Shown: positions 1-7,825, counted from the first letter of the stretch. The stretch is DNA of 9,139 bases from Gammaproteobacteria bacterium (GCA_019752835.1 JAIELR010000223.1:1-9139), one strand, 5' to 3'. A program made the numbers and translations. The notes: a model not told the origin generated them from the sequence alone.

Positions 1-700
1 TAGCGTAGCAGGCAGAGCTACGAATCTTCCCGTTATTATCCTGGAGCAATCCGCTTAAGGTTGCTAAAAAATCCGGAGTAGCGGCAGCCGCACCAAGCTT
101 GCCTACAGCATCACCAGCAGAGCTACGAATCCTCCCGCTATTATCCTGGAGCAATTCGCTTAAGGTTGCTAAAAAATCCGGGGTAGCTGCAGCCGCGCCG
201 AGCTTGCCTACAACATCACAGACAGATTGTCGAACATTCGCCCTATTATTTCGGAGCAATCCGCTTAAGGTTGCTAAAAAATCCGGGGTAGCGGTAGTCT
301 CACCAAGCCTACCTATGGCATCACAGGCAGATTGGCGAACGCGTGCCTCCTTATCCTGGAGCAGTTCGCTTAAGGCCGCTAAAAAATCCGGGGTAGCTGT
401 CGTACCCAGTCTGCTTATGGCATCACAGGCAGATTGACGAACGCGTGCCTCCTTATCCTGGAGCAATCCGCTTAAGGTTGCTAAAAAATCCGGGGTAGCT
501 GCAGTCGCACCAAGCCTACCTATGGCATTACAGGCAGACTGACGAACGTCCGCCTCCTTATCCTGGAGCAGTTCGCTTAAGGCCGCTAAAAAATCCGGGG
601 TAGCTGCCGTACCCAGTCTGCTTATGGCATCACAGGCAGATTGACGAACGTATGCCTCTTTATCCTTGAGCAATCCGCTTAAGGCTGTTAAAATATCAAG
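1..700 (-). repeat. Tandem 102/105-bp repeats coding for HEAT-like units
   Basis: The motif cttaagg recurs at 54, 159, 264, 369, 471, 576 and 678, giving periods of 105, 105, 105, 102, 105 and 102 bp. All are multiples of three, so the frame is kept. Each unit encodes 34-35 residues of the form TPDFLATLSGLLQD followed by a variable acidic or basic turn, then VRQSACDAI, then G/S-R-LG. This is a two-helix HEAT-like repeat. Units alternate strictly between LSGLL and LSELL, which points to a two-unit (about 207 bp) ancestral duplication. The array continues beyond the left edge, so copy number is unknown. The oldest-looking unit is the first (residues about 1820-1850), which is the most divergent. 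Confidence 0.93.
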
Positions 701-3700
701 TGTGGCGGCAGATGGGCCGAGCCTTGCTACTGCACGACAAACAGAGCCGCAAGCAAGAGGAGAAGACAATAATAAATACTTGGCGCATCGATGCAGGAGC
801 GGCTCCGTGACAATGACCTCACCCAGCACATCGATGTAACGGAGCGCCTTTTGGGGATTGCTCACGGCCTCGACATCTAAAGATTGAACCAACAAAGGCG
901 CTAGGTGTTTTCCCCAGGCAGAACTTTGTCGTAATTCTGAGGTAATCGGATGGGAATAGTGATAAACATTTGATTTATTGATAACGTCCTGTGATAATTG
1001 ACTCACAAAACCGCACCAAGCTGACGGCACTCTATCAATCAACAACTCTTCGATACAGCGGACACGCAAGACGTTATGGAAAGTTCCGTTTAACGGTAAG
1101 GGCGGGGAATCCATCAATGCGACTAGATTATCCAGGTGTGGATGGACTTTATCTTGCACCAATAACCCCATCACAAACGGCCAAAAACGGGCAAAATGAA
1201 CATCATACTTATAGCGCTGAACGAAAAGCCTATTATTGTCTGCCTGAGTAGAATTTTTCCATTGTTCGACAAACACCCAGGCAGCCAAGTATTCCTGTAA
1301 GGTTAAATGCAGAAATTCGCCCTGTCCTCCGAAATCCTTGTGATGGGAAGACCAGACCAATCCCCTGACCAACCCACTGTAAAACACATCATAAAAACAC
1401 GCTTGCTCGTTTTGCCCATAGGCGTCGCGCATGACATGTCGTAAAGCCGCTTTCAACTCACCCGCCTCAAACTGCGCTTGACTATTTTTCAAGCCCTTTA
1501 AGGCTAGCTGACCCAAGCCCATCAGAAGGCACTGTACTTTCGGAGACGTCAAAAAAGTATTGTCATCCGTTAAAGCGCCTACTGAGATAAAATCCACTGA
1601 TAAGGTGTTGGCGTCATAGGCCCGTTTCATCAAATAAACGAAAAGTTGGGTGTAAAGCTGGGTGGTGTTTAAACCACTGAAATCAGGCAGCGCCCCACCT
1701 GACATCACCGCACATAAAATCTCCAGATTCACTGGTATGTGGGCTAATCCCCGTATTTTAAGATGCTCGGTCAATAAAGTCTTTAAGCGAGAGTAACCGG
1801 GGTGGTTTTGTTTTTTTTCAAAATGCTTATCGACATAAGCCATAACATTTGCTTGTGAAAACCCTAATAATTCAACCTGCCGAAAGGGCTGTTCGGCATG
1901 TTCGACAGGGCAACGATAATACGGCCGAGACGTCACCACCACCCAGGGTTGCTTTAAGAAAAAATCATGAAACATCTGCTGAACAGGGTCCACTCGGGGC
2001 AAACTTGCTATTTCATCATATCCATCGACTAAATAAAGTATGTCATTTTTATCGGTTTGTAACAGGGTTTTGATATCTTGTACGGAGCTTGCTATGGCAT
2101 AGCTCTCTTTTAGAGGGTCCCAGGATTGTTCCTTTAAGTAAGTCGCCATACTGCTGAGTGGTAAAAAACGGGCATGGGCGCCTTCCTCCTGATAACGCCA
2201 CCAGGCAGCAGAGTCAGGAGACGCAGGCAACATATTGCGTAGTTTGACCCATATGACGCACTTTATTCTCTCTGGCAGCCAAGGCGCCGCCTCTTTCTCA
2301 CCCATACTCCATTCGTAGGCCAGCCGCTGCATCAGTGTGCTTTTGCCGCTGCCGGCAGCACCTGCTATCCACACTTTTTGTACAGGGTTGCTCGCCTTAG
2401 GCAACGCCCGAAAAAGCTGAGTATAGGCAATGTTTTTTTTCTCTTGGGTGATTTTCTCCGCCGGATTCACATACAGCTCATGCCAGTCCTGTGGTGTTTT
2501 TTTCTCATCACGTTGCGCAGGGTTACCTTGTTGAGCAGATAACAACAAAGCCAATTGAATGAACGAATCCGTAATCGGCCAAGATTTCTCCGCTATCGGG
2601 CGTACGAGCCAGCGTGCCTGATTTTGATAAATTTCTCTCAGAGTAAAGTTTAGCGATACCCGAGGTACTGCTGCTTTGGTAAGAACAGTTATTATGTCAT
2701 TATGCTGATTTTCTCGGGCTAATTCTAAAGGGGTTTTATTTTCAGTATTCCTATAATAAGCTTTAGCTCCACATTTTAACAATAATTCAACCGATTGTAT
2801 CCAGCCACGCTTAGCAGCGGTATGTAGATAGTCATCATCGTTAACATGTTCTCTATAAAACTTATCAATAAGATAATAAGCAATATTATCTCGATTATAA
2901 TTTTGCTTAAGGTTAACAGTAAGCGCCGCCATAAGGGGGTTCCTTCCCTCTTGATTCCGCTGGGTATTTATAGGGTATTGATTAGTTTTCTCAAGTAAAA
3001 ATTTAACCATCTCAAAGTAACCATGATAGATAGCGATAAACAATGCATTAGCACGGTTACCGCTGAAAATTATTGAAGTATCAATACCTAGATTTTCATA
3101 TCTATTTTGCAATAATTCTAAAATTGCTAACTGATTACGGGATGCTGCCTCTATAAATACGGCACGGCGATTAGTAGACTCCTCTAAGTCTTTAGTTTTA
3201 ATAAGCACTTCATCCGTCATTGCCTTTATTATTGCTAAACCTATTTCTAAATAACCACCTTGGAGCGCATGATGTAAGGCCGTATTACTTTTTATATCTT
3301 GAGCCTCCAAAGATATTCGCTCTTCAGACAAAAAATATTTGACAATATTTTTACGATTCTTTATTGTAGCAATCATAAGTAAAGTTTGCGATTCGCTGTT
3401 CTTTGTGTTCCATAAAGGGCTTTTATCTTTATCGACTCCAATCAACATCTTAACTTGCTCTAAATTACCTGCCTCCACACTTGCAATCAACTTGTGTTCT
3501 TGTTCGATTAAAAAATTATCAAATTTCGCCACTAATTCTTTTTTATCAACTTGCTCATTTTTTTGTTTATTGGAACGTTGGCTCACTACTTTTAAAGATA
3601 AACCATCTTCGATAATAAGAGAGGGCCTTGGCTGGGGAAGTGAAGCTGGTTTAAACGGATGTCCCCACGCTTGTGCCATAGAAGACCCATATTGAGGTCG

Positions 3701-6157
3701 AATCAATAGTTCATCTCTACTTTTTGCTGTTATTTTTGATTGGAACGTCACTTTAAAGAGCGTTATGGCCGCATTGAGAAGATGCTCTTTATCACTCATC
3801 AGCCATTTCTCAAACGGCTGATATCTTTTTATATTTTTAGGTAATAACCACCCTTCGAATTTATCTCTTAAGTCACCGGCGGAGGATTGAAAGTCTTGTG
3901 TATAGTATCTAAAACAAACCAATAAGGCATCATAAGGTTTTTGATAAATGGGAATTTTTGCATTCTTTTTGACTTCGTTAATTAACGCAATACTGCGATT
4001 TAACAGCGCAAAAAGTGCCACATGGAAAACCTGGATATCAATAGGTTCTAATGCTTTTAATCGCGCGAGCAAGCTATCCCCTTTCTGATAAGGGCGGTCA
4101 TTAAACCACTGGGCGAGCGGCCCCCAGAGCATATCAGCGACCCGTTCATCATACTTGGCCGTACGATATAAAATCTCCCCTAAACTTACGCCTTGTGATT
4201 GATATTGCTGGGTATGCAATAGCCGAAAACCGACTTGTTGCAGTACCGAGCACAACACCACATGCCGGCGGTCAATGCGTAAACTGTCATCCTGGCTTTG
4301 TTGCCACGCCACCGTATGATAAATCGCACTGTCATTGACATACCCCTCGTGTGCAAACAAATTCGCTAAAATCAACGCTTCTAGCTGCTTTTGATGGGCT
4401 TTCAGGAAGGTGGCGACTCCCTTACGGTAGGCTTTTTTTTGCGTTTGTACCTCTTGATAGAGGGAAACTCTTTCTGTTTTGGCTCGCTCTATTCCTAATA
4501 TGATGACCTCTTTCAGGTCATCGTCGTCCAATTGCTTCAATGAAGCTTTTAATTTTTCGATTTTTTTATCTGATGCATCTAATTTTACCTGGCACTCCTG
4601 TAATTGTTTGTTCGATTGAACGGTTTCCTTTGCCGTCTGTTTTAACGTGAAGCGCATCGAAGAAACGTTAAAAATATGTTTGGCGTACAACAATTGCAGC
4701 GCGTAAATCTCATTATCTTGCTTTACAAGAGAGGCTTTCAGATTTAACTTTAATCCTTCGGGCCCTCGTATGTTTTTTAGGCTTTCTACAAAAGCAGCGT
4801 CGTTCAGTTGCTGGGCCAAGGCATCTTTTTTAAAGGTATAAAAGTCTTCAACTTGTTGGGCCACTTTCTCCATTAAGCTGGCTATTTCGATAGCATTGGG
4901 AGTCCCATGCCAATCCACCGTGATTTTCTCAATCACCTCACTTTGCCACTTTTTTTTATTTTTGCCATAATATTCTCGCAAGGAAAAAAGACTGGCGGCT
5001 AACTCCAACACCTGCTTCTCTTGCTTATACGTCGTATAAAAATCTTCTTTTTCAAACGACCTCAGCACATCTTTATTAATCAAAGGTTTCTTATTGAACT
5101 TCAAGGCTACATCGGGATGTAAAAACCCCTTTGAATACACATTAGAGTCCCGGCTGGTAGCGCTGGTTAAACCCAGCTCTTCAAAACTGATTTTATTAAA
5201 ATACGCCATAAGAGCCGCTTCTGTTACGACTTCAATATCGGTGCTTGCTGTGGGTGCTGAAAATAAATTCGGCCAAAATTCATGCGGCCATATCGCCTTC
5301 TTGACCCAGTCTGTTCGGTGGCATTCCACTTGGATACTCGTATCAATATCGGAGGTTACATCCCGGCTACCCGGTGCTTGAATACTGACGGTGAATAACG
5401 GGCTATTGTCATTCCCGACTGATTCAAATACTTGCCAAACGTAATACTGTAACTTATACTCCGTCGCGTCTTTATTAACGCCCGTGTTTCGACGTAAGCG
5501 GTTATACTGGTATTGATTTCCCCCTGCTCTGTCATTCAAGAGTAGTTTAATCGCCTCTTTATAAATCACGGTATCGAGCTCATCTCTTTTGTTAATCAGG
5601 GCTTTCACGACCTCTTCACATTCTTTTTGTTCTGCTTCCGATAAATGCGGGTTAAAAAGATGCCAGTCCAAAAGCGTGCGCCAATCATATCCTTTTTTAA
5701 CTAGAGATAAAAAGAGTCCATACGGATTCCCTTTGGGCTCCTCAATAAAAGACGTTGTTAACAGTGGCTTCCTTTCTTTTTCTATAAAGTGTATAAGGTC
5801 TTTCGTTTTTTCATGGTATTTGGTTCCCTCGACACGCTGATTTGACGGGACACTTAAATTTAAGATATTAACGTTATCCAGATTCACACAGGGGATTGGT
5901 ACAGTTGGGACAATGCTTTGTGATATATCAATATTCGTAGCCTCCCCAAGAGGAGGGACTTTCGGTAAAGAATATGTTGGCAAGGACGAGTTGTTAAGAG
6001 CTGTAGGTAAACAATCAGAATAAACTTTGTCAGAATTTAAAAAATTCTCAAGATCCTTCATTGAAGACTCACCTAACCAATGAAGTATTTTTTGACGCTC
6101 TTCTTCAATGAGCGCTATTTCAATGGGTGAAAGCTGACTAGGGTTGCTTTTTTTCAT
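1..6157 (-). CDS. Giant STAND/NLR-like protein: nucleotidyltransferase-like block, coiled coil, ankyrin repeats, NACHT NTPase, HEAT repeats (3' end beyond window)
   Basis: Reading the minus strand from ATG 6155-6157 gives 2052 sense codons without a stop up to the window edge, so the C-terminus is missing. Residues about 1-225 are unassigned. Residues 262-274 read PGSRDVTSDIDTS, the GS...DxD signature of Pol-beta-type nucleotidyltransferases, followed by a possible third acidic residue in RDSNVY (D337). Residues about 503-580 are charged and heptad-like, a probable coiled coil. Residues about 886-1165 hold degenerate ankyrin repeats (TALHHALQGGYLEI; LHTAAKRGWIQSVELLLKCGA). Residues 1258-1440 are a NACHT domain: Walker A GAAGSGKST (1266-1274, K1272), Walker B ILYLVDGYDE (1373-1382) and sensor VVVTSRP (1406-1412). 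The FLHLTLQEYLAA motif (1615-1626) is typical of the helical region after NACHT. From about residue 1820 on there are HEAT-like repeats. The start follows directly on the stop of the upstream gene with no good ribosome binding site, so translation is probably coupled. Family knowledge: NACHT proteins are ligand-triggered oligomerising switches, used in bacteria in antiphage defence and in eukaryotes in immunity. Effector role and target are inferred. Very sure of NACHT, ankyrin and HEAT; moderately sure of the nucleotidyltransferase block. Confidence 0.93.
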   Translation of the reverse strand, partial: MKKSNPSQLSPIEIALIEEERQKILHWLGESSMKDLENFLNSDKVYSDCLPTALNNSSLPTYSLPKVPPLGEATNIDISQSIVPTVPIPCVNLDNVNILNLSVPSNQRVEGTKYHEKTKDLIHFIEKERKPLLTTSFIEEPKGNPYGLFLSLVKKGYDWRTLLDWHLFNPHLSEAEQKECEEVVKALINKRDELDTVIYKEAIKLLLNDRAGGNQYQYNRLRRNTGVNKDATEYKLQYYVWQVFESVGNDNSPLFTVSIQAPGSRDVTSDIDTSIQVECHRTDWVKKAIWPHEFWPNLFSAPTASTDIEVVTEAALMAYFNKISFEELGLTSATSRDSNVYSKGFLHPDVALKFNKKPLINKDVLRSFEKEDFYTTYKQEKQVLELAASLFSLREYYGKNKKKWQSEVIEKITVDWHGTPNAIEIASLMEKVAQQVEDFYTFKKDALAQQLNDAAFVESLKNIRGPEGLKLNLKASLVKQDNEIYALQLLYAKHIFNVSSMRFTLKQTAKETVQSNKQLQECQVKLDASDKKIEKLKASLKQLDDDDLKEVIILGIERAKTERVSLYQEVQTQKKAYRKGVATFLKAHQKQLEALILANLFAHEGYVNDSAIYHTVAWQQSQDDSLRIDRRHVVLCSVLQQVGFRLLHTQQYQSQGVSLGEILYRTAKYDERVADMLWGPLAQWFNDRPYQKGDSLLARLKALEPIDIQVFHVALFALLNRSIALINEVKKNAKIPIYQKPYDALLVCFRYYTQDFQSSAGDLRDKFEGWLLPKNIKRYQPFEKWLMSDKEHLLNAAITLFKVTFQSKITAKSRDELLIRPQYGSSMAQAWGHPFKPASLPQPRPSLIIEDGLSLKVVSQRSNKQKNEQVDKKELVAKFDNFLIEQEHKLIASVEAGNLEQVKMLIGVDKDKSPLWNTKNSESQTLLMIATIKNRKNIVKYFLSEERISLEAQDIKSNTALHHALQGGYLEIGLAIIKAMTDEVLIKTKDLEESTNRRAVFIEAASRNQLAILELLQNRYENLGIDTSIIFSGNRANALFIAIYHGYFEMVKFLLEKTNQYPINTQRNQEGRNPLMAALTVNLKQNYNRDNIAYYLIDKFYREHVNDDDYLHTAAKRGWIQSVELLLKCGAKAYYRNTENKTPLELARENQHNDIITVLTKAAVPRVSLNFTLREIYQNQARWLVRPIAEKSWPITDSFIQLALLLSAQQGNPAQRDEKKTPQDWHELYVNPAEKITQEKKNIAYTQLFRALPKASNPVQKVWIAGAAGSGKSTLMQRLAYEWSMGEKEAAPWLPERIKCVIWVKLRNMLPASPDSAAWWRYQEEGAHARFLPLSSMATYLKEQSWDPLKESYAIASSVQDIKTLLQTDKNDILYLVDGYDEIASLPRVDPVQQMFHDFFLKQPWVVVTSRPYYRCPVEHAEQPFRQVELLGFSQANVMAYVDKHFEKKQNHPGYSRLKTLLTEHLKIRGLAHIPVNLEILCAVMSGGALPDFSGLNTTQLYTQLFVYLMKRAYDANTLSVDFISVGALTDDNTFLTSPKVQCLLMGLGQLALKGLKNSQAQFEAGELKAALRHVMRDAYGQNEQACFYDVFYSGLVRGLVWSSHHKDFGGQGEFLHLTLQEYLAAWVFVEQWKNSTQADNNRLFVQRYKYDVHFARFWPFVMGLLVQDKVHPHLDNLVALMDSPPLPLNGTFHNVLRVRCIEELLIDRVPSAWCGFVSQLSQDVINKSNVYHYSHPITSELRQSSAWGKHLAPLLVQSLDVEAVSNPQKALRYIDVLGEVIVTEPLLHRCAKYLLLSSPLACGSVCRAVARLGPSAATLDILTALSGLLKDKEAYVRQSACDAISRLGTAATPDFLAALSELLQDKEADVRQSACNAIGRLGATAATPDFLATLSGLLQDKEARVRQSACDAISRLGTTATPDFLAALSELLQDKEARVRQSACDAIGRLGETTATPDFLATLSGLLRNNRANVRQSVCDVVGKLGAAAATPDFLATLSELLQDNSGRIRSSAGDAVGKLGAAAATPDFLATLSGLLQDNNGKIRSSACYA

Positions 6158-7648
6158 TTAAGTATTCTTAAATAGAGGTTGAACCATATCATTTTTTTTT
6201 AAGGATTGTAACTCTTTCCAATGTTTTTCAGTTATTTTTGGTTCCAAATCTTGAAGATTATTGTATTTCATTAAAATACGTGAAAAATTGAAAAGTGGTT
6301 TCCACTCCATAGCCGTTCTTATCACCTTTTTAGTTTCACTGTCCGTCGCGTTAAGTGAAGAAAATTTTGATTTTGCTAATTCTTTTGGGGAAAGGCCGGT
6401 TGCTTTACTTATATCTGCACAATCTAGTAAGGTTAAGTGCAGTTTTGTATTGGTGAAAGTACACGAAGAAAGAATAGCATTTGAAAACTTAGCTCGTGAA
6501 AAATCCGCTTCGGAAAGGTCCTCACCTTCTAATGTAAGCGTTTCACAATTAGCTTTATCGTTGTTTTTTCCAAACACATGATGAGAAGAAGAAACGCATT
6601 TTGTAAAAAACTCATTAAAACTTCCCTTCGGCTCACAAGCTAAATAGCGCTTTACAATATTCACTCGCTCATCTGAATTGCCACTGTTGTGGCTAAGATT
6701 CTCCTCTTTTTTATCAAAATTTTTATTTTCAGTGGAAAACCCTGTTAAGGCTGATTGCAGCTTATCTTCCTCATCTTGAGTAGAGAGTGAGTAGTAATGA
6801 AATGAGCAATTATTATACGCTTCCCGTGTTGCGGAGAATTTTTCAGCATACACATTACCATTTATTTTCGCAAGATTCGTCTGAGTTGGTGTATCATCAG
6901 AGCTGCCACTTAGTTTTTTTCTCTCTCCACCACCCGTGTGGCCGACGTTTAGTGGTGGAGAGGTGCCTGGGAAAGCCGCGAATTTAAGGCTCTCGTGTAA
7001 ACGAAGTACTTCTTGCTCAATGAGTTTCTGGCATTTTTTAGCAGCGCGCTCAGATTTAAAGCTTAGCTGAATAATACAATCCTCTTCCACCACCGCCGAA
7101 TCTGGAATATAACCAAATATTTTTTTCCCTTCGTTTTGTATCACGATTTGTAACGCTAATCGCTCATTCTCATTTAAGGGCAAATCAACATAATCTACGT
7201 CAATCACGTGAATCTTTTCCTCTTCTTTTGAATAAATAATTCCCTTGACCTCGACTGCATGCAATGACGTTAAAACAGGTTGAGATGCAAAATGTCCGCC
7301 CCCTTGGCCCGGGTTTATATTTGACGCAAACGAAGACACCGGCCCATCAGACATTACTTTTTCTTCCTCATCTATCGCTTCAATGTCGACGTCAATGTTA
7401 TGCATGTCTTTTGCTGTTATCTTTCTTGCTAATATATAAGATTGGTGAGGAATACTTAAATCCTGCTTTTCTTTTTCAACCGCCAATCGGTACATTAAGG
7501 GGTCACGATACAGACCGGTGACTTCTTTCCCCCTGTCTTTGGAAAATTTGATTTTATTGGACGTATTGGTCATGGTCCCCGTAACTTTAATTTCGTCTGC
7601 GGTAATAAAAGCGCCTTGCACTGTGGGTTGTTTGTCTTGTTTTTTCAT
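6158..7648 (-). CDS. Pentapeptide-repeat protein, partner of the NACHT protein
   Basis: A 496-residue protein, first gene of the operon. Most of it is unrecognised. Residues 1-100 are hydrophilic. Residues about 130-225 look like a small alpha/beta domain ending in a basic helix. Residues about 226-260 are a Gly/Pro/Ser-rich linker. Residues 371-415 form nine consecutive pentapeptide repeats, with the central hydrophobic residue exactly every five positions: L373, L378, F383, F388, L393, F398, L403, L408, I413. Such repeats build a right-handed quadrilateral beta-helix, here only about two coils, so much shorter than the DNA-mimicking Qnr/MfpA proteins. No signal peptide or membrane segment is visible, suggesting a cytoplasmic protein. 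The ATG at 7646-7648 is preceded by AGGA at 7659-7662 (10 nt away) and by purine-rich GGAAAGAG. Its TAA (6158-6160) touches the ATG of the giant gene, so the two are almost certainly co-transcribed and coupled. Function unknown; regulator, adaptor or co-sensor of the NACHT protein is only a guess from position. Confidence 0.9.
   Translation of the reverse strand: MKKQDKQPTVQGAFITADEIKVTGTMTNTSNKIKFSKDRGKEVTGLYRDPLMYRLAVEKEKQDLSIPHQSYILARKITAKDMHNIDVDIEAIDEEEKVMSDGPVSSFASNINPGQGGGHFASQPVLTSLHAVEVKGIIYSKEEEKIHVIDVDYVDLPLNENERLALQIVIQNEGKKIFGYIPDSAVVEEDCIIQLSFKSERAAKKCQKLIEQEVLRLHESLKFAAFPGTSPPLNVGHTGGGERKKLSGSSDDTPTQTNLAKINGNVYAEKFSATREAYNNCSFHYYSLSTQDEEDKLQSALTGFSTENKNFDKKEENLSHNSGNSDERVNIVKRYLACEPKGSFNEFFTKCVSSSHHVFGKNNDKANCETLTLEGEDLSEADFSRAKFSNAILSSCTFTNTKLHLTLLDCADISKATGLSPKELAKSKFSSLNATDSETKKVIRTAMEWKPLFNFSRILMKYNNLQDLEPKITEKHWKELQSLKKNDMVQPLFKNT
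6923..6962. repeat. Perfect 11-bp inverted repeat inside the pentapeptide gene
   Basis: Left arm CTCTCCACCAC (6923-6933) and right arm GTGGTGGAGAG (6952-6962) are perfectly complementary, separated by 18 nt. The element lies within codons about 229-242 of the pentapeptide-repeat protein, in the Gly/Pro/Ser-rich linker. It could fold as a strong mRNA hairpin. No T-run follows on either strand, so it is not an intrinsic terminator. It may be a small palindromic element tolerated in a flexible linker. Confidence 0.7.
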
Positions 7649-7664
7649 CTCTTTCCATTCCTAT

Positions 7665-7680
7665 CCTCTTATTGAAGAGG
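7665..7680. promoter_or_regulatory. 6-bp inverted repeat just upstream of the operon start
   Basis: CCTCTT and AAGAGG (7665-7670 and 7675-7680) flank a 4-nt centre, 16 nt upstream of the pentapeptide gene's ATG. On the mRNA this is a small hairpin next to the ribosome binding site; on DNA it could be an operator. Role inferred only from position. No convincing -35/-10 pair was found between the preceding terminator and the gene. Confidence 0.4.
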
Positions 7681-7700
7681 TATTAACGCATGAAGCAGTG

Positions 7701-7727
7701 AAAAATAAAGGGTTTTGCGGCCCTTTA
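7701..7727 (-). terminator. Rho-independent terminator between the nuclease gene and the operon
   Basis: Reading the minus strand, TAAAGGG (7721-7727) and CCCTTTA (7706-7712) form a 7-bp stem with an 8-nt loop, followed at once by TTTTT (7701-7705). This is about 130 nt beyond the nuclease stop and about 50 nt before the pentapeptide ATG. It should separate the two transcripts. If the operon promoter lies upstream of it, it would instead act as a leader attenuator. The stem is rather AT-rich, so it may be leaky. Confidence 0.6.
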
Positions 7728-7744
7728 ATACTTTGTGTGGAAAT

Positions 7745-7794
7745 CATGCATAAACGCCTTCTTGGTCTTGTGATAGTGTCGCGTTTTTTGCATG
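7745..7794. repeat. Imperfect inverted repeat in the intergenic region
   Basis: CATGCATAAACGC (7745-7757) and GCGTTTTTTGCATG (7781-7794) are complementary apart from one mismatch and one extra base, with a 23-nt spacer. It contains no coding frame of note. Possibly a protein-binding site or RNA structure controlling the operon; no T-run follows, so it is not a terminator. Confidence 0.45.
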
Positions 7795-7801
7795 CGGTTA
7801 T

Positions 7802-7825
7802 GGCTTGTCATGCTTTGAACAAGCC
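7802..7825. repeat. 7-bp inverted repeat after the nuclease gene
   Basis: GGCTTGT (7802-7808) and ACAAGCC (7819-7825) are perfectly complementary with a 10-nt spacer, 34 nt past the nuclease stop codon. There is no T-run on either strand, so it may be an mRNA 3'-end stabilising hairpin rather than an intrinsic terminator. Confidence 0.45.

Noticed and set aside
99..437. Plus-strand ORF with repetitive protein over the left-edge repeats
   Set aside because: It is antisense to the HEAT repeats. Repetition follows from the coding repeats on the minus strand, whose translation has clear helix-repeat logic, while this frame does not.
1..700. CRISPR-like or satellite DNA array
   Set aside because: The 102/105-bp periods are multiples of three, there are no short repeats with unique spacers, and the array is continuous with the NACHT reading frame.
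3339..3695. Plus-strand ORF of 118 codons with a hydrophobic start
   Set aside because: It is fully antisense to the ankyrin region; it has no ribosome binding site that I could see and no recognisable family.
5094..5381. Plus-strand ORF opposite the NTase-like motif
   Set aside because: It is a shadow of the long minus-strand frame, which carries the GS...DxD motif and continues for 2052 codons.
7745..7825. tRNA or other known structured RNA in the intergenic region
   Set aside because: The inverted repeats do not form a cloverleaf and no conserved T-loop or CCA end is seen.
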